A stretch of 64,000 nt of DNA from positions 1-64,000 of the forward strand of contig NZ_BAEI01000088.1 of the NCBI RefSeq assembly GCF_000241325.1, read 5' to 3'. This DNA is from Gordonia polyisoprenivorans NBRC 16320 = JCM 10675. Lineage in GTDB: Bacteria > Actinomycetota > Actinomycetes > Mycobacteriales > Mycobacteriaceae. How positions within the stretch are numbered: position 1 is the first letter of the stretch; every line of letters starts with the position of its first letter. Shown here piece after piece: positions 50,984 through 60,838 of the stretch. The translations under genes and the position numbers were made by a program. Below the pieces are notes generated by a model. That model was not told the origin of the DNA, did not search any database, and was given only the letters and a program-made list of their open reading frames with translations.

Positions 50984-51684
50984 GCGATCTTTCCGTCCCG
51001 GACGGTGATCGTGGTGTCGGCGACCGCCGCGGCGTGCTCGTCGTGGGTCACCATGACGACCAGCCGACCGCCGTGCTCGTCATGAGCGCCGGAACCGTGG
51101 GCGACGTCGGAGAGCAGTTGCAGCACAGACTGTCCGGTGGTGGAGTCGAGATTGCCGGTCGGCTCGTCGGCGAGCAGGATCGACGGTTCCATGATGAGCG
51201 AGCGGGCGATCGCCACGCGCTGCATCTGCCCGCCCGACAGCTCCGATGGCCGGTGGTTGATGCGGTCACCGAGACCGACCCGCTCCAACAGCTCGACGGC
51301 GCGCGGTTTGGCCCGGCGCAGCGACTTGGAGTCGAGAAGTTGGGGCAGCGCAACGTTTTCCCACGCCGACATCGTCGGGACGAGATTGAAGAACTGGAAG
51401 ATGAAGCCGACGCGATGGCGCCGGAACTCGGAGGCGGCGTTGTCGTCGAGGGCACCGAGATCGACGCCGTCGACGCGGATGGACCCCGAGGTGGGGGTGT
51501 CGAGTGCGCCCATCACGTGCAGCAGCGTCGATTTGCCGGCTCCCGAGGGGCCGACGATCGACACGAACTGCCCGCCCGGCAGGGTCAGGTTCACCCCGTC
51601 GAGGGCGCGTACCCGCTCCTGTCCCAACTGGTATTCCCGGACGACGTCGACTGCCTCGACGAGGTTGCGCTCCCCCACGGCCAT
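50980..51684 (-). CDS. LolD/MacB-type ABC ATPase
   Basis: 234 residues, ATG 51684. Walker A GPSGAGKST, Q-loop in FIFQFFNLVP, signature LSGGQMQRVAIARSL, Walker B ILLADEPTGNLD, H-loop VVMVTHDEHAA; the EPTGNLD form is typical of MacB/LolD/FtsE ATPases. It powers the FtsX-type permease encoded next, which overlaps by 4 bp (GTGA). Intergenic DNA upstream (51685-51786) is short and without other features. Confidence 0.95.
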   Translation of the reverse strand: MAVGERNLVEAVDVVREYQLGQERVRALDGVNLTLPGGQFVSIVGPSGAGKSTLLHVMGALDTPTSGSIRVDGVDLGALDDNAASEFRRHRVGFIFQFFNLVPTMSAWENVALPQLLDSKSLRRAKPRAVELLERVGLGDRINHRPSELSGGQMQRVAIARSLIMEPSILLADEPTGNLDSTTGQSVLQLLSDVAHGSGAHDEHGGRLVVMVTHDEHAAAVADTTITVRDGKIA

Positions 51685-51786
51685 GGGTCGATGGTAGCGA
51701 GCGCGCAGGTGCGGCCGTCGGCGTACGTCGCGGTGACATTCGACCCGCTCGCTGCGCTCCCGGCGTCGGTGGCCGGCGTTCCCGGA

Positions 51787-52917
51787 TCAGCCGGTGAATC
51801 GGCCGGTGGCGAAGAACTCGTCGAGGACCGTTGTCGGCGCGGTGAGGTCGAGCTGTTGGGCGGCAAGCCAGTCGTCGTCGAAATATGTTGTGCTGTACCG
51901 CTCTCCGGGGTCACACAGCAGCGTGACAACGCTGCCGGACTGTCGTCCGCCGACCATCTCCGAGACCAGTTTCAGTGCGCCCCACATGTTGGTGCCGGTG
52001 GACCCGCCCACGCGGCGGCCCAGTCGTTCGCTGACGCAGCGGGCGGTGGCGATGGAGGCGGTGTCGGGGACGCCGATCATGCGGTCGATGACCTGGGAGA
52101 CGAAGGAGGGCTCGACGCGCGGGCGGCCGATTCCCTCGATGCGCGAACCGATCTCGGAGGTCAGGGTGCCGTCGCCGCTCTCGTAGGCGGGCAGGAACAC
52201 CGAGTTCTCCGGGTCGACGACGGCCAGCCAGGTGGGGTGACGGCGGTAGCGCAGGTAGCGGCCCAGGGTCGCCGACGTGCCGCCGGTGCCCGCGCCGACC
52301 ACGATCCACGTCGGGATCGGGTACTCCTCGTCGGCCATCTGCGCGAAGATCGACTCGGCGATGTTGTTGTTGCCACGCCAGTCGGTGGCACGCTCGGCCA
52401 TCGTGAACTGGTCGATGAAATGTCCGCCGAGTTCGGCCTCGAGACGCAACGCCTCGGCGTACACCTGCGCCGGCCGTTCGACGAAATGGCAACGGCCGCC
52501 CTCTCGTTCGATCAGGGAGGTCTTGGCGGGCGAGGTCGACGACGTCATCACCGCGAGGAACGGCACGCCGATCAGATGCGCGAAATAGGCTTCGCTGACC
52601 GCGGTCGATCCCGACGACGCCTCGATGACGGTGGTGCCTTCGGTGATCCAGCCGTTGCAGATCGCATACAGGAACAGCGATCGCGCCAGGCGATGCTTGA
52701 GCGAGCCGGTCGGGTGGGTGCTCTCGTCCTTGAGATAGAGGTCGACGCCGCCCGGTGTGCCGTCGGCGTCGGTCCAGCGCGACCACTCGGGTAGCTCCAC
52801 CCGCAGCAGATGGGTGTCGGCGCTACGGCGCGCGTCGGCCTCGATCAGCCGGACCGCGTTGTCGGCCCAGGAGCGGTCGGCGCGACGATCGATGTCGATG
52901 GTGCGTGCGGGGCTCAT
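51787..52917 (-). CDS. PLP-dependent cysteine synthase-family enzyme (Cds1-like)
   Basis: ATG 52917 gives 376 residues; a GTG at 52947 would overlap the upstream gene. The PLP Lys lies in [19 protein letters not shown], the pyridoxal phosphate pocket is [19 protein letters not shown], and substrate loop [17 protein letters not shown] is the Ser/Asn-containing family motif. The closest family in this order is the L-cysteine desulfhydrase Cds1 (Rv3684 in M. tuberculosis), which releases H2S, pyruvate and ammonia from cysteine; cysteine synthase activity is an alternative. It follows a DUF4229 gene by 19 bp. Confidence 0.85.
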   Translation of the reverse strand: MSPARTIDIDRRADRSWADNAVRLIEADARRSADTHLLRVELPEWSRWTDADGTPGGVDLYLKDESTHPTGSLKHRLARSLFLYAICNGWITEGTTVIEASSGSTAVSEAYFAHLIGVPFLAVMTSSTSPAKTSLIEREGGRCHFVERPAQVYAEALRLEAELGGHFIDQFTMAERATDWRGNNNIAESIFAQMADEEYPIPTWIVVGAGTGGTSATLGRYLRYRRHPTWLAVVDPENSVFLPAYESGDGTLTSEIGSRIEGIGRPRVEPSFVSQVIDRMIGVPDTASIATARCVSERLGRRVGGSTGTNMWGALKLVSEMVGGRQSGSVVTLLCDPGERYSTTYFDDDWLAAQQLDLTAPTTVLDEFFATGRFTG

Positions 52918-52936
52918 CGTCTCGGGTCGGCTCGGG

Positions 52937-53239
52937 TCAGCTGCCACGCAGCTTCGACTGCAGCTCGTCGTGGCGCTTGCGGCGCTGCTCGTCGACGGCG
53001 GAGATCTGGGTGTTGACGCGGGTGCGCAGCGATTTGAACACGACCATGCCCAGCGGCAGCGCGATCAGGACCCCGAACACCGCGGCCACCAGCAGCGGCA
53101 CGTTGACACCCGCGAGCTTGCCGATGCCGATGATGATCGCGGCGACCACGACCACCAACACGAGACGGGCCAGGGTGTACAGGCCGATGGACGCCAGGAG
53201 GCTGCCCATACCGACCTGCGGTTTACGCTCTTCACTCAC
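52937..53239 (-). CDS. DUF4229 membrane protein
   Basis: GTG 53239 gives 100 residues: a short Lys-containing start (EERKPQVGM), two hydrophobic helices ([24 protein letters not shown] and [21 protein letters not shown]) and a basic, helical C-terminal tail with [14 protein letters not shown]. This is the common DUF4229 pattern in Mycobacteriales; function unknown. A longer frame from 53455 is made of the 21-bp repeat DNA and is not counted. The next gene (Cds1-like) starts 19 bp after the stop. Confidence 0.83.
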   Translation of the reverse strand: MSEERKPQVGMGSLLASIGLYTLARLVLVVVVAAIIIGIGKLAGVNVPLLVAAVFGVLIALPLGMVVFKSLRTRVNTQISAVDEQRRKRHDELQSKLRGS

Positions 53240-53288
53240 GGCGACCAGCGTACGTTGTGGCGCGGCCCGGCGGCCCGCCCCGGTCTGC

Positions 53289-53435
53289 CCCGGTCGGTGA
53301 GGGGCGAGCGCCCGATGGACGCGGATCGACGCACAGTCGACGGGATTGAGCGCACGGTCGACGAAATCGGACGCCCGATGGGAGGAAATGGGCACCCGAT
53401 CGACGCAAAACCACGCCCGGTCGGCGTGCACGTCG
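53289..53435. repeat. Seven 21-bp tandem units upstream of DUF4229
   Basis: 147 bp divide cleanly into seven 21-bp units (53289-53309 to 53415-53435). Consecutive units share GTCGACG or GTCGGCG cores and start GC(A/C)C. Both strands read open through it because 21 is a multiple of three; neither resembles a protein. The 21-bp period and GTCGRCG core relate it to the arrays at 44299, 45031 and 48374. Confidence 0.85.
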
Positions 53436-53672
53436 AGGAGCGGTCGAGGGCCCACTTTGTACCAAGGGTGTCACCGGGGTCGGCAAAGGGGACGTAAAAG
53501 GCACTGGTCGGACGTGTGCGCAGGTCACAGGCTTCTTTGCACTCTCTTTACCTACCGCTGACGGTTCGAGTACCTGGGCGTTTTGCGTGTATTCATTGAG
53601 TCAGCGCGCGACTGCGCGCAAAGGGTCCGAGAGCGTCAGGTTCTCGGCACGGACACACGAGGGAGTCCTCCC
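53436..53672. other. Non-coding promoter region upstream of bldC
   Basis: A 237-bp stretch with no gene. It is AT-richer near 53525-53600. The GAGGGAG ribosome-binding site immediately precedes bldC. No clear operator is visible. Confidence 0.5.
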
Positions 53673-53894
53673 ATGACCGCAATTCACTCCAACCCGCTGT
53701 CGATGATCACCCCGGGCATGGCGAGCCAGCACACGCTGACCCCCGGACAGGTGGCGGCAATGTTCAATGTGAACCCCAAGACCGTCGCGCGGTGGGCCAG
53801 CTCGGGAATCCTCGGCTCCATCCGTACGCCGGGCGGGCATCGTCGCTTCCGCGAAGAAGACGTCGTCGCCCTGCTGAACCGTCGCGTGCCCTGA
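53673..53894 (+). CDS. bldC: BldC-family MerR-like DNA-binding regulator
   Basis: ATG 53673 with GGGAG upstream gives 73 residues. The MerR-type winged HTH reads TPGQVAAMFNVNPKTVARWASSG, followed by the invariant RTPGGHRRFREEDVVALL. BldC in Streptomyces is 68 residues and binds direct repeats to control development and secondary metabolism; homologues occur throughout actinobacteria. No dimerisation helix is present, as expected for BldC. The downstream gene (54089) is on the same strand, 194 bp away. The longer frame from 53583 adds unrelated residues. Confidence 0.93.
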   Translation: MTAIHSNPLSMITPGMASQHTLTPGQVAAMFNVNPKTVARWASSGILGSIRTPGGHRRFREEDVVALLNRRVP

Positions 53895-54088
53895 GACGCC
53901 GCCGCAGCGGCCGGCTCGGCCGTGTCGCCGTCCACACGACGCCGACCGAGCCGCGCCATGAGGTGGATGCAATGAGCACACGCCCCACTACCTCAGTGCC
54001 GACGCCGCCCGACACCTGCTGTTTTGACGTCGGTTGGACGACGCATCCCCCGTCTACCGTCGCGTAATGTGGTGAGTGGGAGGTTGCC

Positions 54089-54301
54089 ATGGCATTTCTG
54101 CTCACGTTGGTCGGCATCATGGCCGTCGGTTTTCTGTTGTGGCGCGTTTTCGGTTCCAGCCTGATCGATGACGACGGCGCACGCGTACCGGCCGCCAAAC
54201 GCGGCCCGGTCGGTCCCGACGACGATCCCGAGTTCCTGATGGACCTCGACCGTCGCAGCCGCGGTACCAACGGGTCCGACCCGGACGATCACCAGCACTG
54301 A
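54089..54301 (+). CDS. Short membrane protein of unknown function
   Basis: 70 residues; ATG 54089 has GGGAGG 6 nt upstream. One membrane helix (AFLLTLVGIMAVGFLLWRVF) is followed by an acidic, Asp-rich cytosolic tail (GPDDDPEFLMDLDRRSRG). Similar small proteins sit close to the ccs/hemL block in related genomes, so it could accompany cytochrome c assembly; no motif supports a function. A strong hairpin at 54334-54376 ends its transcript. Confidence 0.78.
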   Translation: MAFLLTLVGIMAVGFLLWRVFGSSLIDDDGARVPAAKRGPVGPDDDPEFLMDLDRRSRGTNGSDPDDHQH

Positions 54302-54333
54302 CGACCACTGACCGACCTCGTCCCGATACCACA

Positions 54334-54376
54334 ACGAACGCGCCCCCGGAGTTCTCCGCTCCGGGGGCGCGTTCGT
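54334..54376. terminator. Strong bidirectional stem-loop terminator
   Basis: ACGAACGCGCCCCCGGAG (54334-54351) and its exact complement CTCCGGGGGCGCGTTCGT (54359-54376) around a 7-nt loop: an 18-bp perfect stem. It sits between convergent genes ending at 54301 and 54425, so it should stop transcription from both sides. Confidence 0.9.
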
Positions 54377-54424
54377 GTCGGTGTGGGGCTGCTCGGTCCT
54401 TTGCGGATCAGAGTCCCGCGCTAC

Positions 54425-55453
54425 TCACAGTCCTGCATAGGAGTGCAGGCCGGAGACCACCAGGTTGATGATGAACAGGTTGAATAGCATCGCGACGAAG
54501 CCTGCGACGTTGATCCAGGCAGCCGCGGTGTTGCGCCAGCCGGCCGTGGCACGTGCGTGCAGGTAGGCCGCGTAGATCACCCAGGCGATGAACGAGACGG
54601 TCTCCTTGGGGTCCCAGCCCCAGAAGCGTCCCCACGCGGATTCGGCCCAGATGGCGCCGCAGATGACGCCCAGACCGAACAGCGGGAAGCCGAAGACCAC
54701 GCATTTGTAGGCGAGACGATCGAGGGCGTCGGCGCCCGGGATGTGCGCGACCAGACGCATCACCGCACCCTTGGCGCCGGTCTCGGTGCGCTCGAGGGAC
54801 TCGGCCTTCTCGCCCCACGCCATCTTGACGAGGTAGAGCATGCTCGACACCCCCGACACCAGCAGGACGCCGGAGCTCACCGAGATGATCGAGACATGGA
54901 TGGCCAGCCAGTACGACTTGAGCGCGGGCACCACCGGGGCGGCCTGGGTGTAGAGCTCGGTGCCGGCGATGAACATCAGCAGCGCGACCGGGACCAGCAC
55001 GAACGACAGCAGCGGCCGGTTCGCGGGTTTACGGAGCACGACGACGCCGGCGACGACGCCGGCCGCACAGGTCAGCGAGATGAACTCGTACATGTTGCCC
55101 CAGGGCGCACGATCGACGGCCATCCCGCGGCAGACGATGGACGCGATGTGCGCGGCCAGGCCGACGAAGACCACCGGATAGGCCATGGCGCCGAGGGTCT
55201 CGGAGAAGGTCCGACGGCTCGCGGTGTCGGCGATCTTGCCGGGGGTACGGTCCCCGGAGGCACCGGCTCCGGTGGCGCTCGACCCGACGGCCGCCCCGAC
55301 GAGTTCCTTCGACGCCAGGCGCCTGGTCCTCGCGCCGGCGAGGGCCGCGAGGAACAACAGCATCGCCAGCACGTACACGGTGATGGCGGTTCCGAACAGC
55401 AGGTCGGAGTACCGGGCGAGCGTCTCGTCGACGTGCTCTGTACCAGTGTTCAT
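54425..55453 (-). CDS. ccsB: Cytochrome c biogenesis protein CcsB (CcsA/ResC type)
   Basis: 342 residues, about eight membrane segments. The haem-handling Trp-rich WWD-type motif is SAWGRFWGWDPKET in the C-terminal third; conserved His residues flank it (AIHVSIISVS, LHSYAG). A cytosolic loop after the first helix (about 42-85) has Lys/Arg and TASRRTF. With ResB it forms the System II haem exporter/cytochrome c synthetase, attaching haem to CXXCH apocytochromes outside the membrane. It follows resB after a 56-bp gap and matches the hemL-Rv0525-Rv0526-ccdA-resB-ccsA order of mycobacteria. Confidence 0.94.
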   Translation of the reverse strand: MNTGTEHVDETLARYSDLLFGTAITVYVLAMLLFLAALAGARTRRLASKELVGAAVGSSATGAGASGDRTPGKIADTASRRTFSETLGAMAYPVVFVGLAAHIASIVCRGMAVDRAPWGNMYEFISLTCAAGVVAGVVVLRKPANRPLLSFVLVPVALLMFIAGTELYTQAAPVVPALKSYWLAIHVSIISVSSGVLLVSGVSSMLYLVKMAWGEKAESLERTETGAKGAVMRLVAHIPGADALDRLAYKCVVFGFPLFGLGVICGAIWAESAWGRFWGWDPKETVSFIAWVIYAAYLHARATAGWRNTAAAWINVAGFVAMLFNLFIINLVVSGLHSYAGL

Positions 55454-55509
55454 CGATTCACCTCATCAGTCCTGCGGAAGAACGTGCGGCCGCCGTGGGT
55501 GCGCCCGTC

Positions 55510-57219
55510 TCAGAGTTTGCGCCATCTCGACATGCGTTTCGCCGAGCCACCGCCGGGCTCCACCAACCCGGCCGCCTGCTCCTCGAAACCCTCGCCCCAA
55601 CCGGCCTGATCGGTCCGGGCGAGGCCGCCGATTTCTACTACCGTACGTCGTTTGCCGTCGGCGATGCCCGTCCGGTCCGGATCGGCCGGCACCAGCCGCA
55701 CCCAGATCCGGCGTCGGCGCACCAGCAGCGACACCAGCAGACCGATCAGCATCGCCACCGCCGACACCAGCACCCAGTCCTGGGCCGGGTCGTGCGAGAC
55801 CTGCACCGACACCCACCGCTGGTAGCCGTCGAAGCTGACGACGGTGCCGTCGGCCAGGGTCGTGCTGGCGCCCTTGGCGAGGTTCACCTGGGCCTGTCGT
55901 TGCAGCCTGCCCTGGTTGATGAGGCTCTGATCGAGCGAATAGGCGTTCTGCGGGAGACCGGTGTCGAGTCCGGTGTCGCCCTTGTAGATGCGGATTGCGA
56001 CCTGCGGGTCGTGCGGCACGGGCGACGACGAACTCAGCAGGGTCCCTTGGTAATCCGCGGTCGGGGCGAACAGTCCCTCGATGGCGATCTGGTTCTTGCG
56101 GCGCACGTCCTCGTCGGGGTAGAGGCCCGCCGGGGTGTCGAACCGCACCGCGCCGGAGGAGAGCATCGTCTGCAACTCGTCGGGGATGAACAGGGCGGTC
56201 TGGGTGCGCTTCTCCCCGTTGGGGAAGGTGACGGTGAACGTCGGGGCGAATCCGTTGCCGAGGACGTAGACGCGGTCGCCGGCGACCCGCAGCGGGTCGT
56301 TGACCTTCACCGACGTCTGATGCCAGTCACCGGCGGAGGTGCCGGCGCCCTTGGTGTAGGACATCGTCGCGTCGTACATGTCGGGCTGACCGTTGGGCAG
56401 GAAGGTCGCCGAGAACGCGTCGACCTTGAAACAGAAGTGATTGAGGTCGGTGCCGTCGACCATCGCGCCGGCCCGGAACGAGTCGTACACCGCGGTCGAG
56501 GTGTTGCACAGTCCCTCGCCGTCGGCGACGAGACTTCGGGTGCCCTCGTAGCCGTAGAGCTTGCCGAGCGCGATCGACACCAACAGGGCGAGTAGGGCGA
56601 AATGGAAGACCAGGTTGCCGAATTCGCGCAGATACCCCTTCTCCGCGGAGACCTCGACGACCTTGCCTGTTGCCGCGTCGTCGCCTGTTGCTGCGTCGTT
56701 ACGGACGACGATGTTGCGTCGCCAACCCCGCAGGTTCGTCGAGACCCGCTCGGCGATCTCCTCGGGATCACCGTCGACGGTGGTGGTGAGGTGGCGCGGC
56801 AGGCGACTCAGATTGCGGGGCGCGGCAACCGGTTTGGCGCGCAGACTCTTGGCGTGCTCGATCAGCCGCGGGGTCAGGCATCCCACCAGCGAGACGAACA
56901 GCAGCACATAGATCGCGGTGAACCAGGCGCTGGAGAACACGTCGAACAGCTGCAGCTTGTCCATCCACGTGCCCAGGGTGCCGTGGTCGGAGATGTACTT
57001 GAGCGTCTTCTGCTCGTTGAGCTCGCGCTGTGGGAGCAGAGCGCCGGGGATCGCGGCGAGCGCGAGCAGGAACAGCAGCACCAGCGCGGTGCGCATCGAG
57101 GTCAGCGACCGCCACAGGTTGCGCAGCGGCCACAGCACCCGACGCAGCACCCAATGCGGGCGGCGGGGCGGGGTGGGCTGGGCCGGGCGGTCGGCGAGCG
57201 CGGTGTCGGCGCGGGTCAT
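55510..57219 (-). CDS. resB: ResB-like cytochrome c biogenesis protein
   Basis: ATG 57219 overlaps the ccdA stop by 4 bp; 569 residues. Three membrane helices near the N-terminus ([56 protein letters not shown]), a large extracytoplasmic domain (about 225-475) with [10 protein letters not shown] and [15 protein letters not shown], and a final helix ([19 protein letters not shown]) with a basic, cytosolic C-terminus. ResB partners CcsB in System II. Longer frames seen above it are antisense to ccdA. Confidence 0.92.
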   Translation of the reverse strand: MTRADTALADRPAQPTPPRRPHWVLRRVLWPLRNLWRSLTSMRTALVLLFLLALAAIPGALLPQRELNEQKTLKYISDHGTLGTWMDKLQLFDVFSSAWFTAIYVLLFVSLVGCLTPRLIEHAKSLRAKPVAAPRNLSRLPRHLTTTVDGDPEEIAERVSTNLRGWRRNIVVRNDAATGDDAATGKVVEVSAEKGYLREFGNLVFHFALLALLVSIALGKLYGYEGTRSLVADGEGLCNTSTAVYDSFRAGAMVDGTDLNHFCFKVDAFSATFLPNGQPDMYDATMSYTKGAGTSAGDWHQTSVKVNDPLRVAGDRVYVLGNGFAPTFTVTFPNGEKRTQTALFIPDELQTMLSSGAVRFDTPAGLYPDEDVRRKNQIAIEGLFAPTADYQGTLLSSSSPVPHDPQVAIRIYKGDTGLDTGLPQNAYSLDQSLINQGRLQRQAQVNLAKGASTTLADGTVVSFDGYQRWVSVQVSHDPAQDWVLVSAVAMLIGLLVSLLVRRRRIWVRLVPADPDRTGIADGKRRTVVEIGGLARTDQAGWGEGFEEQAAGLVEPGGGSAKRMSRWRKL

Positions 57220-58004
57220 ACCGGCAACACCTGATCGGTGATGAAGGCGTCGCGCACCCAGACGATGAACTGATCCCACAGTCCGGTGACCAGCGCAATA
57301 CCGACGAGGATCAACATGACACCTCCGAAGACCTGGATGGCGCGTGCATGATTGCGCAGCCAGGCGAGGCTGCGCAACGCCCACGCCGAGGAGAACGCGA
57401 GCACCACGAACGGGATACCCAGTCCCAGGCAGTACGCGATGATCAGGGTGACGCCCTTGGCGGCGGTCGCCCCCTCGGTGCCCGACGCGGTGGCGATGAC
57501 CGCGGCCAGCGTCGGCCCGAGACACGGCGTCCAGCCGAGCGCGAAGACCGCACCGAGCAACGGGGCACCGACGATGTTGGACACCATCCGCGGGGCCAGT
57601 CGCACCTCGTGCTGCATCATCGGGATCAGGCCGATGAAGACCAACCCCATCACGATGGTGACCACCCCGCCGATGCGTTGCAGCAGTTCGTGATTGACGA
57701 TGACGGTGCTGGTGAAACCGATCACCGTCGCGGTGGCGGCGACGAAGACGACGGTGAACCCGAGGACGAACAGCAGGGCGGCCATCGCCACGCGAGAGCG
57801 ACCGCGTTTGGCGGGTTCGCCGACGGTGACCGCGGGGGCCTCGGCACCGACGAGTCCGGCGAGATACGACAGATAACCCGGGACCAGCGGCACCACACAC
57901 GGTGAGGCGAACGACACCATCCCGGCGACCGCCGCCGCGGCCACCCCGAGCAGCAGCGGCCCGGAGGACACCGTGTCGGCGAAGGTCTGTCCGATACCGC
58001 TCAC
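57216..58004 (-). CDS. ccdA: CcdA-type thiol-disulphide membrane transporter
   Basis: 262 residues; GTG 58004 overlaps the TlpA-like gene stop. Six membrane helices; the two redox Cys are in [14 protein letters not shown] and [15 protein letters not shown], with flanking Pro residues as in CcdA/DsbD. It carries electrons from cytosolic thioredoxin to extracytoplasmic TlpA-like proteins, keeping apocytochrome CXXCH motifs reduced. Context with tlpA upstream and resB downstream fits exactly. Confidence 0.94.
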   Translation of the reverse strand: MSGIGQTFADTVSSGPLLLGVAAAAVAGMVSFASPCVVPLVPGYLSYLAGLVGAEAPAVTVGEPAKRGRSRVAMAALLFVLGFTVVFVAATATVIGFTSTVIVNHELLQRIGGVVTIVMGLVFIGLIPMMQHEVRLAPRMVSNIVGAPLLGAVFALGWTPCLGPTLAAVIATASGTEGATAAKGVTLIIAYCLGLGIPFVVLAFSSAWALRSLAWLRNHARAIQVFGGVMLILVGIALVTGLWDQFIVWVRDAFITDQVLPV

Positions 58005-58678
58005 TGGGGCACCTCGGCAGACGACGGAGCGGCAGACGCAGGGGTGGACGACGCGGGCGCCGTGGAAGTGCTTGACGCCGCGGAACCACCGGGTGCCGGG
58101 TCCTCGGCGATCACCTTGCCGACCATCGCGCCGAGTTCGTCGGCGCTGACCGCGCGCAGGAACACCGCGGCCGGACGATGCTGCCGGTCGAGCACGATCG
58201 TCGTCGGCACCACCGACGTCGGGGTGGTCAGCGCGGCCAGCGAGGCCCCGGCGAAGTCGTAGATCGACGGATACCCGACGTGGCGGTCGTCCACGAAATC
58301 CTGTGCCGATTGCCGATTGTCACGCAGATTGATGCCGAGGAAGTTGACGCCCTGGCCCTGGTATTGCTCGTAGACCTGCTCGAGGGCGGCGGCCTCACCG
58401 CGGCACGGGCCGCACCACGAGCCCCACACATTGATCACGACGGCTTTGTCGGCGAACTCGGGATCACTGAGCGACAACGGTTTTCCGGTCGTCAGGTTCT
58501 CGCCGGAGACATCGGCGATGTGTTTGCGGTCGGCCTGGTCGTAGGTGATGACGGTCTGCCCACCGGGCGAGACGAACTGGAAGGTGTCGCCCTGCGAGAC
58601 CGCGTCGTCACCGGTACCGCACGCGGTCAACGCCACGCCGAGCGCGAGCGAGACCAGCAGTGCGGCAATGATTCTCAT
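58001..58678 (-). CDS. TlpA/ResA-like thioredoxin-fold lipoprotein
   Basis: ATG 58678 (GTG 58681 one codon earlier also possible) gives 225 residues. Lipobox ALTAC (Cys about 20). A thioredoxin-fold domain (about 60-195) has [20 protein letters not shown] with the CGPC redox pair, and a cis-Pro loop [13 protein letters not shown]. The C-terminal 25 residues are Ser/Ala/Pro-rich. It should reduce the apocytochrome Cys pair outside the membrane, receiving electrons from CcdA encoded next with a 4-bp overlap. Corresponds to Rv0526 in M. tuberculosis. Confidence 0.9.
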   Translation of the reverse strand: MRIIAALLVSLALGVALTACGTGDDAVSQGDTFQFVSPGGQTVITYDQADRKHIADVSGENLTTGKPLSLSDPEFADKAVVINVWGSWCGPCRGEAAALEQVYEQYQGQGVNFLGINLRDNRQSAQDFVDDRHVGYPSIYDFAGASLAALTTPTSVVPTTIVLDRQHRPAAVFLRAVSADELGAMVGKVIAEDPAPGGSAASSTSTAPASSTPASAAPSSAEVPQ

Positions 58679-58805
58679 CACTCGTGCGTTTACGACAAGT
58701 CGGACGCGGGGTCGCGAGGGGTGCCGGTGGCCTCGTTCCGACGGCGTCGGACACACGTCACGACCACCACGATCTCGCACCCTCACGCGTTCAACACTCT
58801 CCTGC

Positions 58806-59432
58806 TCAAGCCCCGGTCACGAGTGGATCCGACGCACCGGCCGGCTCGGAATAGATGATGTCGACGAGGGCGTCGTCGTCGTAGATGAGGCTGGTCAACG
58901 ACGCGAGCGAGCACTGGCGACGACGCGGGTCGTGCCAGAGCCGCTGGCCCTCGAGGAAGCGGCGCAACGTGTACACCGGCAGCTGATGACTCACGCAGAC
59001 GGCCTCGTGGCCGCGGGCGGCGTCGCGGGCCTTGTTGGCCGCGGCCAGCATCCGGTGCGCGAGCTGGATGTACGGCTCGCCCCAGGACGGGGTGAACGGG
59101 TCGCGCAGCTTGGGCCAGTGCCGCGGCTTGCGCAGCGCGCCGTCGCCGACCGAGACCTTGAGTCCCTCGAAGATGTTGTCGGCCTCGATGAGCTCGTCGT
59201 TGGTGAGGATCGGCAGGTCGTGCGCGGCGGCAATCGGTCCGGCGGTCTCCTGTGCGCGCTGCAGCGGGGAGGCGAACACGGCGGTGATGTCGTGGTCGGC
59301 CAGCGCGTCGGCGACCTTGCGGGCCTGAGCGCGACCGGTGTCGGAGAGATGGAAGCCGGGCAGCCGTCCGTAGAGGATGGCGTCGGGATTGTGCACCTCA
59401 CCATGGCGCATCATGTGAACGATCGTGTGCAT
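58806..59432 (-). CDS. Histidine phosphatase-family protein (Rv0525-like)
   Basis: 208 residues. The catalytic MRHGEVHNPD loop with nucleophilic His is at the N-terminus, FASPLQRAQETA provides the second Arg, and AVCVSHQLPVYTLRRFL the second His, as in the phosphoglycerate mutase-like superfamily. Substrate unknown; not a glycolytic mutase by context. ATG 59432 overlaps the hemL stop by one base (TGATG). The 127 bp to the TlpA-like gene hold no other gene. Confidence 0.9.
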   Translation of the reverse strand: MHTIVHMMRHGEVHNPDAILYGRLPGFHLSDTGRAQARKVADALADHDITAVFASPLQRAQETAGPIAAAHDLPILTNDELIEADNIFEGLKVSVGDGALRKPRHWPKLRDPFTPSWGEPYIQLAHRMLAAANKARDAARGHEAVCVSHQLPVYTLRRFLEGQRLWHDPRRRQCSLASLTSLIYDDDALVDIIYSEPAGASDPLVTGA

Positions 59433-60769
59433 CAGCTCTCCCCGGGAGTGGGCGCGGTTGCCGCGGCCCGCGCAGCGGCCGGCAACGCGTCGGCAATTCG
59501 AGTGAAAGCATCCTCGTCGAGCGCCGCCGAGACAAACCAGGCCTCGAACGCGCTGGGCGGCGGGTACACACCGGCGTCCAGTAGCGCGTGGAAGAACGGC
59601 GCGAAACGCCAGGTCTGGGTTGCCTTCACGCCCGCGTAGTCGACGATGCGGGTGTCGGCGGCGCCGTCTGTGGTGAAGAACACACTGAGCAGGTTGCCGG
59701 CCTTCTGCACGCGGTGTGCCACCCCGGCGGTGTGCAGGGCGTCGGTGAGCAGGCCGGCGAGGCGGTCGGCGTTGGCGTCGAGGGCCGAGTAGACCGCCGC
59801 GTCGGCGGTCCGCAGCGTCGCCAGGCCGGCGGCGACGGCCACCGGATTACCCGACAACGTGCCCGCCTGATAGACGGGACCGGTCGGCGCGAGGCGCTCC
59901 ATGACGTCGGCGCGACCGCCGAAGGCCGCGGCGGGCAGGCCGCCGCTCATCACCTTGCCGAAGGTGTAGAGGTCGGCGCCGACACCCTCGAGCCCGAACC
60001 AGCCGGCCGGGCTGACCCGGAATCCGGTCATCACCTCGTCGATGATCAGCAGGGCGCCGTGCCGGCGGGTGAGGTCACGCAGACCGGCATTGAAACCGTC
60101 GATGGGCGCGATCGCACCCATGTTGCCCGCGGCGGCCTCGGTGATCACCGCGGCGATGTCGTCACCGAATTCCTCGAAGGCCTTCGCGACGGCATCGAGG
60201 TCGTTGTAGGGCAACACGAGGGTGTCGTGGGCGGCGGCGCCGGTGACACCGGGGCTGGTCGGCAGGCCGAGGGTGGCCACACCAGAGCCGGCGTCGGCGA
60301 GCAGTGCGTCGACGTGGCCGTGGTAGCAGCCGGAGAACTTGATGATCTTGGGGCGGCCGGTGAAGCCGCGGGCCAGCCGGATCGCCGACATGGTCGCCTC
60401 GGTGCCGGAGTTGACCAACCGCACCCGCTGCACCGGGTCGACGCGGTCGATGATCTCCTCGGCCAGCTCGACCTCGGATTCGGTGGGCGCGCCGAACGAC
60501 AGTCCACCCGCGGCGGCACGCTGCACGGCCTCGACGACGGCGGGATGGGCATGACCGAGGATCATCGGCCCCCACGACGACACCAGGTCGACGTAGTCGT
60601 TGCCGTCGACGTCGGTCAGAGTGCAGCCGGTGGCCGAGGCGATGAACCGGGGATCGCCGCCGACGGCGGAGAACGCACGCACCGGTGAGTTGACCCCACC
60701 GGGGATCGCATGTTGCGCCCGTTCGAACAGCTCACTGGACTTCACGGCGACGTCGGCGGATCTGCTCAC
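59432..60769 (-). CDS. hemL: Glutamate-1-semialdehyde 2,1-aminomutase
   Basis: GTG 60769 gives 445 residues; GTG 60793 is the longest option and GTG 60745 would match the E. coli start, so the start is uncertain by up to 16 codons. [12 protein letters not shown] opens the fold, [18 protein letters not shown] holds the substrate region, [12 protein letters not shown] has the PLP Asp, and [17 protein letters not shown] the Schiff-base Lys. It makes 5-aminolevulinate, first tetrapyrrole precursor, suiting its place in front of the cytochrome c genes. Confidence 0.95.
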   Translation of the reverse strand: MSRSADVAVKSSELFERAQHAIPGGVNSPVRAFSAVGGDPRFIASATGCTLTDVDGNDYVDLVSSWGPMILGHAHPAVVEAVQRAAAGGLSFGAPTESEVELAEEIIDRVDPVQRVRLVNSGTEATMSAIRLARGFTGRPKIIKFSGCYHGHVDALLADAGSGVATLGLPTSPGVTGAAAHDTLVLPYNDLDAVAKAFEEFGDDIAAVITEAAAGNMGAIAPIDGFNAGLRDLTRRHGALLIIDEVMTGFRVSPAGWFGLEGVGADLYTFGKVMSGGLPAAAFGGRADVMERLAPTGPVYQAGTLSGNPVAVAAGLATLRTADAAVYSALDANADRLAGLLTDALHTAGVAHRVQKAGNLLSVFFTTDGAADTRIVDYAGVKATQTWRFAPFFHALLDAGVYPPPSAFEAWFVSAALDEDAFTRIADALPAAARAAATAPTPGES

Positions 60770-60838
60770 GGCCTCCAGTGTTCCAAATGGCACCGAGTGA
60801 GAGAAATTCGGCCTGGTCAGGGCACTGCCGGGGCGTGC

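Noticed and set aside
53240-53455. N-terminal extension of the DUF4229 protein
   Set aside because: Encoded by the 21-bp tandem repeat; 7-residue periodicity only, no family match.
55510-58089. 859-codon frame as a CcdA-ResB fusion
   Set aside because: The N-terminal part is out of frame with ccdA; ResB starts at 57219 with a 4-bp overlap.
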